NCBI GenBank assembly: GCA_964652975.1
Contig: CAZZCN010000039.1
Span: 1 to 28,250, forward strand
From: CAZZCN01 sp964652975
Lineage (GTDB): Bacteria; Bacillota; Clostridia; Saccharofermentanales; UBA5734
DNA length: 28,250 nucleotides
Direction of reading: 5' to 3'
The notes under the pieces were generated by a model. It had not been told where the DNA came from. It worked only from the letters and a program-made list of their open reading frames with translations, and did no database searches. Shown here in pieces: positions 7,701-16,211 of this stretch (its first letter is position 1; every line of letters begins with the position of its first letter). Made by a program: the position numbers and the translations under genes.

Positions 7701-9311
7701 AAGCTGCGGACTATTTGCCCTTAATGTATTGTTTAGTCCCACTTTAATATACTGAGTATTATAAGGCAATAATCTGCCTTCATATTGAATTCGTTTCCAA
7801 TTACCACCCAGATCATTTTTATAGGTTATGGTAAACTCATTATAGGTAATATTGTCCGAAGAGGTGTATACCTTTATATCGGTTACTGTCTCTGTTGCTA
7901 AATAATATGCATCCAACATAAAGGAGACAAAGTGCTTATTTGTTGGGGCTTTATAAATGGCGTAGCGTTCTTGTGTTGTGCCTGTTCTTGTTAGGCGATT
8001 TGCATCTCCATTAAAAAGGCTTGTGTTATTTGTGGCTATAGTAAGACCACTTGATGATTTTGAATACATCTTGCTGTAGTTTTCTATGTCATCATATATA
8101 ACATTGCCATTTATTTCATTTGCGTGTATTTTTACACATTCCAAAGCACCTTCCTCACTGTATGAAGCACCGCTTTGAAAACCTGGATAGTGATAAACAT
8201 GCATGTCTGTTTTGCGAAACAATCCACCGTTCCAATAATGCGGATATAAAGACCACAGCATCGCACCGGAGGTTCCATTTGAAATAACCGTGTCTAATAA
8301 ATCATCCGAAAAAACCTGATTGTTGTTATAATCTCCATATTCGCCAACGATAAATGCTTTTTTATTCCTCGCGGTGTTGCGATCTGCGTTACAGTTAGCC
8401 ACATAATCACCACTGTAATAATGATTAGAGACAATATCCACATCATTCGTGCCGTTTACTATCGTGCTGCTTATTCCATATCGACCATCTGCAATAAGAT
8501 GATTACTGTCAATACTCTTCATATAGCTACTCATCTCAAGCGTCCAATTATCCAAATCCGTATTTGTAAGCCCTGTGAAACTGTTGTGTGGTTTATTTTT
8601 CCAGCTGTCCGGTAAAGTGCTTAAATGGTCAACATTTAATTCGTTGCCTGTTTCCCAAGCTAAAATCGTTTTGTCGTTTTTATACTGAACTCCGGTATAA
8701 TAATTTGTTCTGTTCAAAACATAATTGAATAAATTCTTGGTGTTATTCTTTACCGTTGTATCGGTATAAAAATCCTTATAGGTTTTCCCCGGCACCATTG
8801 AGGCAAAATCGCCGATATCTCCTCCATATTCATACCAGTTGAAAAAGGGAACAATAAGTCTTATACCATACAAATTTGCAAGTTCAATCGCCTTATCCAG
8901 GTTGCGAAAGCACTCCTCGTCGTATGATGAGGGTGAATTGATAAATGTCTTTTTATAGGGGCTTTGCAACTCGTCTTTGTCCTCGGTTTGATTTCTGCGG
9001 ACCGAAAACGTAAAGGTTCTAATAACCTTGCCACCCATTTGCGCTACCGTTTTAATCTGCTCCTCAATTGTAGAAAAAGGCACCAATCCATAATCCGTTT
9101 CATATGAAAAAAACAGATTAGGGCAGTTTACTGAAATAAAACGGAATTCATTGCCACCGTCCATTAGCTTGTCGGTGTTTCTTGTAATAAAGTTAGTGAA
9201 TACAGCTTCACTTTTAATTGTTTCAACATTTGATACACTAATACAAGAAAAAATAATCACCAAAAACATTAAAACGATCAAAGGTATTTTCAATTTTTTC
9301 GAACCTGACAT
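4740..9311 (-). CDS. Modular secreted GH5 endo-beta-mannanase with dockerin
   Basis: The protein has 1523 residues. A signal peptide (about 1-35) precedes a GH5 catalytic domain (about 36-400). Segments such as VLNRTNYYTGVQYKND and ILAWETGNELN fit the GH5 subfamily 7 mannanase pattern. The predicted acid/base is E224 (in GNELN) and the nucleophile E324 (in VGEYGDYN). Next come a beta-sandwich module (about 405-545), a fibronectin III-like domain (about 553-640), a second copy of the sandwich module (about 645-780), and four CBM4/9-like repeats (783-913, 915-1043, 1047-1177, 1180-1310). An Ig-like domain (about 1320-1390) is followed by a type I dockerin (about 1467-1523) with two good calcium loops (GDTNADGIINVGDL, ADYNGNGLVTISDL). 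It presumably cuts mannan outside the cell on a scaffold or the surface. GAGAGGG precedes the ATG. A hairpin separates it from the gene upstream. Confidence 0.88.
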   Translation of the reverse strand: MSGSKKLKIPLIVLMFLVIIFSCISVSNVETIKSEAVFTNFITRNTDKLMDGGNEFRFISVNCPNLFFSYETDYGLVPFSTIEEQIKTVAQMGGKVIRTFTFSVRRNQTEDKDELQSPYKKTFINSPSSYDEECFRNLDKAIELANLYGIRLIVPFFNWYEYGGDIGDFASMVPGKTYKDFYTDTTVKNNTKNLFNYVLNRTNYYTGVQYKNDKTILAWETGNELNVDHLSTLPDSWKNKPHNSFTGLTNTDLDNWTLEMSSYMKSIDSNHLIADGRYGISSTIVNGTNDVDIVSNHYYSGDYVANCNADRNTARNKKAFIVGEYGDYNNNQVFSDDLLDTVISNGTSGAMLWSLYPHYWNGGLFRKTDMHVYHYPGFQSGASYSEEGALECVKIHANEINGNVIYDDIENYSKMYSKSSSGLTIATNNTSLFNGDANRLTRTGTTQERYAIYKAPTNKHFVSFMLDAYYLATETVTDIKVYTSSDNITYNEFTITYKNDLGGNWKRIQYEGRLLPYNTQYIKVGLNNTLRANSPQLARAEFVYSSPIISPDTPVMLPISSINNIKWVGSYGATSYDIERSETINGTYKVVGISLTDDSFPFSGYNDLTAVEGRTYYYRVKANNVAGSSTVSEPVCTVANVATTLVDDLENLSKTSSYSSNISIDTNSQYFKNDTARAYRTDNNLGYVIYKLPSDIISYNITFFGYPSCEGWQTVLTSKDGLNYEYTQETYNFTGGIGGSEVKLNLYSLGVEPGTRYVKIFLTPGGSNYDKELGRVEISYGNNLVADDSFEHASTSWNAGANISLTNTDKNTGVYSYLINGSGGLGNLYQTIQVTANKDYTMTFNAKSSSTGLWAGITKTDWTANLANVTSNSTNNWTKYTLQFNSGNNTSLILRFVDYLGGKHYIDDVCLNLKNNLVSNDDFESTSAWTLQSGFAYSSEDKYTQAQSIKLVGTGSGNNLYQTLNVLQNTNYVFSFYAKSSGAGLWYGIMDGSWSSIIVNDYTQTNNVWTKYKLFFNSGTNTSIYLRLADVSGTHFIDDVNLSVDNENLISNGTFEGTFAAWGHTSEFALTSTDKKSGSYSVLLNGTGGGNNLYQTVSVKANTNYILSFYAKCSSTGLNYSVGDTTWTSTIVSNVSLGNNVWTKYTLVFNSGSVNSLLVRFTDLGGTHYIDEVDIRPDSNMITNPGFEMSGSNFWSMDSVFSITSAEKNSGYNSVMLSGTNNSGNMFQYINVTPNTDYIFSFYAKCSTTGLWYGITNASWTSDLAFGTSTANNVWTKYTLTFNSGNNLIVAVRFADLGGTHYFDDVEFTFKATTAQSVVDDNSPPVVVGVEDKHFYDIANGEVKISINEGNAILNGEQFVKEHIVNQEGDYSLTVSDSYKNTTAIEFYIYKLTLSIQSTNGVIKDFSQNTTLSTAKSLFELSPNLVFSAVNSNGQPIDETQLITTGTEIIISHNGNEFMRYFISILGDTNADGIINVGDLARVKQSLLRQLLLENLYVTAADYNGNGLVTISDLVALKKVLIS
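5382..6965 (-). repeat. Four tandem CBM4/9-like modules (coding repeat)
   Basis: Four consecutive modules of about 130 residues inside the mannanase share the pattern LYQT(I/L/V).V...T/NY.(F/L)SF.AK, W.KY.L.FNSG and GTH(Y/F)IDDV. Each probably forms a jelly-roll carbohydrate-binding domain. They are diverged enough at the protein level to be older duplications. Confidence 0.8.
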
Positions 9312-9334
9312 TTCAAACCCTCTCTTCTAATTAT

Positions 9335-9391
9335 AAAAAGCCCTTGCATTTTTAGAGATAAAAACACTCAAAATAAATGAAGGGCTTTTTT
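9335..9391 (-). terminator. Hairpin between the two dockerin genes
   Basis: The outer arms AAAAAGCCCTT (9335-9345) and AAGGGCTTTTT (9380-9390) are perfectly complementary. After a one-base bulge, CATTT and AAATG extend the stem. On the minus strand the structure ends in TTTTT, as expected for a terminator of the gene ending at 9397. It lies within the 85-base gap before the mannanase start, so it either limits read-through into the mannanase or acts as an RNA-processing and stability element. Confidence 0.7.
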
Positions 9392-9396
9392 ATCTT

Positions 9397-11415
9397 TTAA
9401 TGTACAACTATTGAACTAATATTTAGAATATGCTTTTTAATAGATAATAAATCAGAAATTGTCGGGGTTGTTAAATTATTGATTGATGCTGCTTTTTTAA
9501 ACACCCCTTGTAATTTAGTTATATTGAGTAAATCCGATTTTAAATTCACCAAATCATTAAGATCAATGATGCCATCACCGTTTGCATCGCCGTAAACTAC
9601 CGTTTCATAAGTCTTAACAACAGACTTTCCAATAATTAATTCGAATTTATAGCCTGTTTTTGCAGTTACAGCATAATCAGTTACCAATACTCCATCTTTG
9701 TCCTTAATTATGCAGCTTGAAGTATCATTGAAGCTCAAATTTGAATAAATTGCTGAAATTTGTGTGTTAGGTGCAATGTTTGAAATGGTATTGTCTGTAT
9801 TTAACGCAAAGCTACTTAGTGTCAATGGGGCTTTAAATATTGGCTTAATGTCATCAACATATAAATTAGTAGTCCAGCTTGTTGGTCCAGCTGCCCAATT
9901 AGTGTTAATGATAATGGACAATACAATGTTAAATTTATCAATATTGGTATAATCGTAGGAAGCAGTGTCCGGATTTACAAAATCACTCATGTTTATAGTA
10001 AGCTTTTGCCATCCTGTCCAGTCAATTACCTTGGAATAGACCCAACGGTTAACGTTATTGGCAACCTGCAGCATAAATAAGTTATTGGATGAATCACCCT
10101 TTGCCATAATTTCAAACCCATTAAGATTTGAAAGGTCGGTCAAGGGCTTGCCACCGTTTGCAGTTGTTGCAAAATAATTTGGCGCCTCATAGTTTAAAAT
10201 GTAGAATTGCATCGCATTGGGCGAAGAGGTACTATCCCCTACTCCATATGGAGAAACTCCGTTTGCAAAATAGGTGTTGCTACCTGCAGATGATGTTGTT
10301 TTTATCCAATTGCTTTGCATTTGAGATAGATTTGCATAGCCCTCAAAATTATCAATTAAGCGGCTTTCTTTTACCGCTGCAATATCATCAATAAAAAGCT
10401 CACCAGCACCCCAATTATTAACACCTAGTCTAATTGATGAAATAGCACTTTTATTCAAAACACCATCAACCAACAAACCAGTGTGATATGCTAATTGATT
10501 TAGCATTACTCTTATTAAGCTATAACCGTATCCGCTAATAGGGTATGACTTTAAGAAAACTTCACCGTTTTCAACAACCATAAAATAGAGTGTTTGCGAA
10601 ACGCCATTTGCATTTACATATAAATCAATTGCTTCACAGCCTGTTAAAACTCCTTGTGCAATGGGCTTGTCAAACTCCTGATAGCCTGTAGCGGCATATG
10701 AAACCTTTAAAGCTTTTATTCCACCAACCTTAACTCTCGTTGTTTCAAGTGAAAGTGATAATCCAGTTCCATTTGTTATAGAATGTTGTGCATTTAATGC
10801 TGTATTATCTAAATAGCCATCAAAATTATCAATTAAGCGGTTTCCTCTTACCACTGTAATATCATCAATAAAAAGATCACCAGCACCCCAAATATTAACA
10901 CCTAGTCTAATTGATGAAATAGCACTTATATTCAAAACACCATCAATCCACGCACCAGTGTTATATGCTAATTGATTTAGCATTACTCTTATTAAGCTAT
11001 AACCGTATCCGCTAATAGGGTATGACTTTAAGAAAACTTCACCGTTTTCAACAACCATAAAATAGAGTGTTTGCGAAACGCCATTTGCATTTACATATAA
11101 ATCAATTGCTTCACAGCCTGTTAAAACTCCTTGTGCAATGGGCTTGTCAAACTCCTGCCAGCCTGTAGCGACATATGAAACCTTTAAAGCTTTTATTCCA
11201 CCCTTAACACTCGTTGTTTCAAGTGAAAGTGATAATCCTTTTCCATTTGTTGTAGAATATTGTGCATTTAATGCTGTATTATCTAAATAGTTTTCAAAAT
11301 TGTCAATTATGCCGTCATTGTAATTTGTTGCAAAAACTGGAAAACTGAAGGTAAACATTAGCACCAATGCTAAACAAATTGTAGATTTGACCATTCTTTT
11401 TAATGCTTTTTTCAT
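9397..11415 (-). CDS. Non-catalytic dockerin protein with three CBM-like domains
   Basis: The protein has 672 residues. A signal peptide (about 1-30, ending PVFAT) is followed by three beta-sandwich modules that begin with IDNF(E/D) and end with a (L/V)(F/Y)(I/V)DDI strand: about 36-193, 194-352 and 353-524. They resemble CBM11/CIA30-type domains. The first two are nearly identical. An Ig-like linker domain (about 528-607) leads to a dockerin (608-672). The first calcium loop, GDANGDGIIDLNDL, is canonical. The second, ASINNLTTPTISDL, lacks the acidic residues normally at positions 1 and 5. No hydrolase domain is present, so the likely role is substrate binding or structure, not catalysis. AGGAGG lies 8 bases before the ATG. 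It follows the URO-D gene by 130 bases. Confidence 0.8.
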   Translation of the reverse strand: MKKALKRMVKSTICLALVLMFTFSFPVFATNYNDGIIDNFENYLDNTALNAQYSTTNGKGLSLSLETTSVKGGIKALKVSYVATGWQEFDKPIAQGVLTGCEAIDLYVNANGVSQTLYFMVVENGEVFLKSYPISGYGYSLIRVMLNQLAYNTGAWIDGVLNISAISSIRLGVNIWGAGDLFIDDITVVRGNRLIDNFDGYLDNTALNAQHSITNGTGLSLSLETTRVKVGGIKALKVSYAATGYQEFDKPIAQGVLTGCEAIDLYVNANGVSQTLYFMVVENGEVFLKSYPISGYGYSLIRVMLNQLAYHTGLLVDGVLNKSAISSIRLGVNNWGAGELFIDDIAAVKESRLIDNFEGYANLSQMQSNWIKTTSSAGSNTYFANGVSPYGVGDSTSSPNAMQFYILNYEAPNYFATTANGGKPLTDLSNLNGFEIMAKGDSSNNLFMLQVANNVNRWVYSKVIDWTGWQKLTINMSDFVNPDTASYDYTNIDKFNIVLSIIINTNWAAGPTSWTTNLYVDDIKPIFKAPLTLSSFALNTDNTISNIAPNTQISAIYSNLSFNDTSSCIIKDKDGVLVTDYAVTAKTGYKFELIIGKSVVKTYETVVYGDANGDGIIDLNDLVNLKSDLLNITKLQGVFKKAASINNLTTPTISDLLSIKKHILNISSIVVH
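10360..11310 (-). repeat. Tandem in-frame duplication, units of 474 and 477 bp
   Basis: Unit 1 (11310-10837) and unit 2 (10836-10360) encode the first two modules of the dockerin protein above. The 195 bases at 10963-11157 and 10486-10680 are identical by direct comparison, including synonymous positions. The flanks carry scattered differences and one extra codon in unit 2. Confidence 0.9.
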
Positions 11416-11545
11416 TTTAATTTCCTCCTTAAATGTAATTTGTTCGGTTTTTTTGTCATTTTAAATAACTGATCTACGTTGCCGGTAGAATACACGCTTG
11501 TTTGACAGCTTAATGTTTGGTTTGGCTTTATTGTTTTTTAATTCC

Positions 11546-12703
11546 TCATTCAAATCCCCCCTTTTGATAGAAACTATTTTCGTAAGCAGTGTCATACATA
11601 GCAACGATTTTTTCAGGAGCAATATCGCCCATTATGTTATGCACCTGATTATATATAAAGCCACTATCCGGCTTGAATGCATTCATTAAATAAGCCACAT
11701 TTTCTTTGATTTCCTCAATTGTGCCTAAGTTTAATACTGTTTGTGTGTCACAACCTCCCCCCCAGAACGCCATTTTTGAACCGTACTTTTCCTTTAACAT
11801 TAAAGGATTCATATTATTTGCAGAGATTTGAACAGGATTAATAGCATCAATCCCACAGTCAATCAAGGTTCCAATCAGAGGCTCTATCGACCCGCAGGTG
11901 TGCATGATTATCTTATAATCGGAATTTCTCTTGATGAAATCGCAAAAACGCTTTAAATATGGAGCACAAACATCATTATACACATCCGGCGAACAAAAAG
12001 GTCCGTTCTGCATTCCCAAATCCGAGTTAACCAAAACACCTTGAATATTCCCCTTCATCTCTCTAATCAAATGTGTTGCTGTGTTTATATTATCTGCTAA
12101 TTCCTTTTCTAGCCTCTCCTTGACACTATCAGCATCGGTCAACATATCACAAAGGAAATCCATATCGCTGTAAAAGTAAGCTGTAAAAATAAGATAGGAG
12201 GTAAAATAATCAGTCTCTTTATAGATTTTTTCCGCCTGCTTAGCAAGCCTTGTTATTCTTGCATTCGTTTCATCATTATGAAAATCCGGCCATCCGCCGT
12301 CAAAAAAATATCCGCCGTTCGGCATTCTGATTTTCTGGTTTTGACGCTCAATAATTATGCTTCCATCCTCAGTAGTGTATGGCTGTGCGGTTGTAGGAAT
12401 TATAAAATTATACTTTCCTCTTGGGTTATACCGATATGTTTCCTCCCACTCAGGCCATAAAAGCATACAGTCAATATGGAAACGTTTCATAACCCTGTCA
12501 TCTACCCTTGCCAAAAACTGCACCATGTCAGGAATTTCAATATTATTAGTATCATATCCCAAATACTCTAAAAGGTCATAATAGGCAAAAGCAGAAATAC
12601 CACTTGAAAAGTGCATTCCAAAGTCCAAAGGAACTCGGTCAACAGGCTTGTGTTCAATTGCTCTTATGACCCTTTCTCGCGATTTTAATGTTTCTTTATT
12701 CAT
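11546..12703 (-). CDS. URO-D-superfamily protein (UroD-like 1)
   Basis: This cytoplasmic protein of 385 residues has the TIM-barrel pattern of the URO-D/methyltransferase superfamily. It opens SRERVIRAIEHKPVDRVP and has HTCG at about H268-C270, GGGCDTQ at about C318, and VHNI in place of the late cysteine loop. The N-terminal RQAGRY-type motif of true uroporphyrinogen decarboxylase is absent, so haem synthesis is unlikely. I chose the ATG at 12703: it overlaps the upstream stop (TAATG) and has GGAGGAG 6 bases before it. A longer frame from 12718 would lie upstream of that ribosome site. It is coupled to UroD-like 2. Related families act on corrinoid or methyl groups, but the substrate here is unknown. 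Confidence 0.8.
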   Translation of the reverse strand: MNKETLKSRERVIRAIEHKPVDRVPLDFGMHFSSGISAFAYYDLLEYLGYDTNNIEIPDMVQFLARVDDRVMKRFHIDCMLLWPEWEETYRYNPRGKYNFIIPTTAQPYTTEDGSIIIERQNQKIRMPNGGYFFDGGWPDFHNDETNARITRLAKQAEKIYKETDYFTSYLIFTAYFYSDMDFLCDMLTDADSVKERLEKELADNINTATHLIREMKGNIQGVLVNSDLGMQNGPFCSPDVYNDVCAPYLKRFCDFIKRNSDYKIIMHTCGSIEPLIGTLIDCGIDAINPVQISANNMNPLMLKEKYGSKMAFWGGGCDTQTVLNLGTIEEIKENVAYLMNAFKPDSGFIYNQVHNIMGDIAPEKIVAMYDTAYENSFYQKGGFE

Positions 12704-13746
12704 TATCTGCTCCTCCAAACTGCTTTTAGCATTGTCAAATAGTTCTCTTCCGGAACATAGGATGGAATACTGTTTCCGCTACCCAGTGCATAAGGTATTT
12801 TCCCTCTTGTTTTTTCAATTAGTGCCATTGAGCGGTTAAATATTTCCTCTTGTGTTGAAGTTATTAAAAAGTTAAGGTCTATTCCCCCTAAAAGGGTTAT
12901 TCTGTTTGAATATGTATCTATTGCTTTTTCAATAGGTAAAATATTATCCTCAAAGGAGTGCTTTGCATCAAATGATATATCATCTATAATATCGTCATAA
13001 ACCTTCTCTAAATTTCCACAAGAATGCATAATTGCACATTTGTTATTTTTGTGAATTTCTGCAACTATCTTTTTATGATGTGGTACAACATATTTTCTCA
13101 TGTTTTCTGTACTGAGCATTGTCTGTGAATTGAAGCCCCAATCGTCATTTACAATTAACGCTCCTACATATTCACACTTTGACAAAACTTCATAATAGTC
13201 AAAAAGCCTTTGCCCTACCATATCAAATACTCTTTGTAAAAGCTCTTCGTCATCATAAAGCATATAACACATATTGTCGTATCCAATTAATTTTGTGGTG
13301 TTCTCTAAAACCCCCTCGGGCCCGTAAACAACAAGCTTCATTCCCTCTGGCAGCCGTTTGCCGACCTCATAATACATTGAATAATCAAGGGAATGATAAT
13401 CTCTCCACTCGTATTCCAAAAAGGTTTTTTCGTTGGTTATTTTGTCCCCTGAGTTAATTGAAACAGTAGAGTGATTATTATGTTCCATTGTTTTAAACAT
13501 AAAGGAAAAATCCATTATTGGCATATAGTCATACCCTAAAACCTTGTATGCATTTGCATATCCCAAAGCCCAGTCTACCTTTGGTATGCCGGTTACATTA
13601 AGATCGTAGCCAATTTCTTTTAAGACCTTCCCGATAAATTCATCATTTACAAAAAACTCAAAAAGAATCGGATCATTTGAGGGATTTTTACGCAGTACCT
13701 TCTCTAGTTTTTCAAAATTTGGTTGATAGTCTTTTAATAATTCCAC
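12703..13746 (-). CDS. URO-D-superfamily protein (UroD-like 2)
   Basis: The protein has 347 residues and the same superfamily fold. It keeps AIMHSCGNLEKV (about H241, C243), but the C-terminal loop reads YALGSGNSIPSYVP and has no cysteine, so a third zinc ligand is missing. The sequence VNDDWGFNSQ resembles the acidic barrel-strand region of the family. I chose the GTG at 13746, which has AGGAAGG about 8 bases before it. An in-frame ATG at 13773 lacks a ribosome site and would overlap the GH2 gene. The gap to the GH2 stop is 5 bases, and the stop overlaps the next URO-D start by one base. The role is unknown. Its placement implies co-expression with mannan catabolism. Confidence 0.78.
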   Translation of the reverse strand: MELLKDYQPNFEKLEKVLRKNPSNDPILFEFFVNDEFIGKVLKEIGYDLNVTGIPKVDWALGYANAYKVLGYDYMPIMDFSFMFKTMEHNNHSTVSINSGDKITNEKTFLEYEWRDYHSLDYSMYYEVGKRLPEGMKLVVYGPEGVLENTTKLIGYDNMCYMLYDDEELLQRVFDMVGQRLFDYYEVLSKCEYVGALIVNDDWGFNSQTMLSTENMRKYVVPHHKKIVAEIHKNNKCAIMHSCGNLEKVYDDIIDDISFDAKHSFEDNILPIEKAIDTYSNRITLLGGIDLNFLITSTQEEIFNRSMALIEKTRGKIPYALGSGNSIPSYVPEENYLTMLKAVWRSR

Positions 13747-13751
13747 TTTAT

Positions 13752-16202
13752 TTACCTTCCTAACTGCTGCCACATAACTGGCTCATTATTATCATTATTA
13801 CATATTTCAAATTCATGGCTCTCGTTTGGGAAAATACAGATATAACTATCCTTGGCAAAACCATTTTCAAGTATGGGGTTTACAAAAAGCGCCACGGTTT
13901 TTGAAATATTTGTTACTAAATATCCTTTTTTTGTCTTTTCAATATTCATTTTTGCCTTTTCAATATTTATAAGACCCTTTAAAATGTTTTCATTTTCTTT
14001 CCTTGCTATACCAAATATATATAAATTGCTATATAAAACGCCAGTCTTATTAAATGCTTTTATGCTGACAAAAAATACATCATTCGCCATTTGGGGAAGG
14101 GATACTTTAATATCATCAATTTTGGTACAGGTATTTTCTTTTATTTCTATTTGCTTTTTTAGCTCAAAATAACCTTTCCCATAAATATCAAGCAAATTTA
14201 ATTGTATCTCTATTTCACCATTAATAACGCTGTTATTCAAATAAAGAGATGCGGCAAATTCCTTTTCGAAGAAAATCGAATTATACTTTAAAGATAAAGC
14301 TAAATCAGAATATGCGTTTTTTAGATAATAATATGCCATTTTGGGTGTTTTATAATAATCAACCAAGGATGTGCAGGAAACATTAGGGAAGTTATCGTTT
14401 AATTGCCAGACAATGCAACCACTGTTTTGAAACTTGCGACGCCTATTTGAAGAAACAGTATAGCGGATACTCTCAGCCTGAATAAACTGACTGCAAAGAG
14501 AAAACTGCTCTAAATCAATAAAGCTTCCAAAGAGCTTTTCATCTCTCTCTAAAGTGTCCCACCACTCGCCATGATGTCTCCAAACTAAATTGCTCTTCAT
14601 ATCGCTGATTTGTAAGTTTTTCTCACCTAAAAATTTATTCATATTATGAGAGCACATAAGACCATCTGCTCCAAATTCACTATGAAAAAGCGAGTTGTTT
14701 TTGTTATATGAGGTGTAGTGTTGCACAGGCCCCTCATATTTCCACCAGCCGTGAACATCGTGATTTTTTTCAGGGCTTTCATAGTCTGTAAAAAGGGTTT
14801 GACCCGTTGGAGAGGATGCAAAAAATGTTTTATTGCTATCCAAATGAGTTATCGCATCTTGCAATGCTTTTAACGTCTTAAATTCACAACTTAATGGGAC
14901 ATAGTCGCTTGTCATTAGCTCATTGCCACCGCAAAGGGCAATCAGGCTTACATGGTTAAATCTGTTTTTGAAAGCCTTTACCGAAGTATCTACAAGCAGA
15001 TTAATATATGATTCTTCAGTTGAAGGATAAGCATTTCCGCCGGAGCTTGACTGAATAAAATCCTGCCATATCATAATACCGTGCTTATCACAGAGCGAAT
15101 AAAAATATTCCTTTTCTATTATCCCTCCACCCCAAATACGAATAAGGTTGATATTGGCATTTTTTATAAGGTCAATATATTGCTCATAATCCTCGTTAGA
15201 AACCGTACCGATCATTATATCAAGAGGGGTTAAATTTACTCCCTTGATATATATTTTTTTCTCATTAATTAAAAGTGTGTAGCCGAGTGCATCATCAGGA
15301 GCTTTTTCATTTTTTATAAAGGTAACATCGCTAAAACCAAAGGTTGTTTCCTTACTATCGCTTAAATTACCATTTTCATAAACAGATAAGGAAAGTTTAT
15401 AAAGAGGTTGCTCTCCATATCCATTTGGATACCATAGCTTAGGGTTATTAACCTTGATGGTATATTCATTCTCTTTTATTATTGAAATGTTTTCTTTAAC
15501 AACCAAGCTGTCGTTCAAAAATATTTCGGCAACTACTTTTGTTTCATCCGTGAAAGAACCGTCTGCTTTAACTTTAAAATTAATTGTTCCATCTTTTGAG
15601 GTCTTTACTAAAACCTCCTTAATAAATATATTTTCACACTGTTTTAAAATAACATCATCCCATATCCCTAAGTTCACTAACCTTGGACAAAAATCCCACT
15701 TATAGCCAAATCGGCTTTTTTGAGTTTTTACCTGCGATGAAAACCCCATTTGCGGCATTTCATTTGGAGCATTTTCAATCAAAACACTAATCGTAATGTT
15801 TTCATTTTCTTTAAAAGAATTTGTTATCTCAAAGCAAATTGGATTAAACGCACCTTCATTTTCACAGTGCTTTATACCATTGACATAAATATGGCAACGA
15901 TAGTCCACTCCTTTAAAAATCAAAAAACTTCTTTTGCTTCTTGATGCTACTTTAATAACTGTTCGGTATTCCCACCAACGGTTTTCAACCCATTCACAAA
16001 GCATGCTGTTATTTTCAAAATAAGGGTCAGGGATTATATTTGCATTTTGCAAATCCTTATGGATGCTGCCTGGAACTTTTGCCTTTATCCAATCAGTTAC
16101 CCCTAATTCCTCAATTCCTGTTTCCATACTTTTTTTGACAAGAGGAACATAAGCCCAATAGCCCTTTAACTCCCAATGCTGTTCATTTAGATATGTTTCC
16201 AC
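13752..16202 (-). CDS. Intracellular GH2 beta-mannosidase
   Basis: This 816-residue protein with no signal peptide is predicted to remove beta-linked mannose from the non-reducing ends of imported oligosaccharides. An N-terminal sugar-binding domain (about 10-190, with GYKWDFCPRLVNLGIWDDV typical of beta-mannosidases) is followed by an Ig-like domain and a TIM barrel from about 300. IRIWGGGIIE is at about 354-363. The predicted acid/base is E428 (in GGNEL) and the nucleophile E509 (in HSEFGADG). The GTG start at 16202 is preceded by GTGAGG. The gap to the permease gene is 9 bases. Other GH2 specificities such as beta-galactosidase are less likely given the beta-mannosidase pattern and the neighbouring GH130 gene. 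Confidence 0.88.
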   Translation of the reverse strand: METYLNEQHWELKGYWAYVPLVKKSMETGIEELGVTDWIKAKVPGSIHKDLQNANIIPDPYFENNSMLCEWVENRWWEYRTVIKVASRSKRSFLIFKGVDYRCHIYVNGIKHCENEGAFNPICFEITNSFKENENITISVLIENAPNEMPQMGFSSQVKTQKSRFGYKWDFCPRLVNLGIWDDVILKQCENIFIKEVLVKTSKDGTINFKVKADGSFTDETKVVAEIFLNDSLVVKENISIIKENEYTIKVNNPKLWYPNGYGEQPLYKLSLSVYENGNLSDSKETTFGFSDVTFIKNEKAPDDALGYTLLINEKKIYIKGVNLTPLDIMIGTVSNEDYEQYIDLIKNANINLIRIWGGGIIEKEYFYSLCDKHGIMIWQDFIQSSSGGNAYPSTEESYINLLVDTSVKAFKNRFNHVSLIALCGGNELMTSDYVPLSCEFKTLKALQDAITHLDSNKTFFASSPTGQTLFTDYESPEKNHDVHGWWKYEGPVQHYTSYNKNNSLFHSEFGADGLMCSHNMNKFLGEKNLQISDMKSNLVWRHHGEWWDTLERDEKLFGSFIDLEQFSLCSQFIQAESIRYTVSSNRRRKFQNSGCIVWQLNDNFPNVSCTSLVDYYKTPKMAYYYLKNAYSDLALSLKYNSIFFEKEFAASLYLNNSVINGEIEIQLNLLDIYGKGYFELKKQIEIKENTCTKIDDIKVSLPQMANDVFFVSIKAFNKTGVLYSNLYIFGIARKENENILKGLINIEKAKMNIEKTKKGYLVTNISKTVALFVNPILENGFAKDSYICIFPNESHEFEICNNDNNEPVMWQQLGR

Positions 16203-16211
16203 TTATTAACC

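Noticed and set aside
11416..11545. Separate promoter or terminator between UroD-like 1 and the dockerin protein
   Set aside because: No paired -35/-10 and no stable hairpin with a T-run could be found in the 130-base gap.
13852..14172. Plus-strand open frame of 106 codons opposite the GH2 gene
   Set aside because: Antisense shadow of a clear glycoside hydrolase, with phenylalanine/serine-rich content typical of reverse-frame translation.
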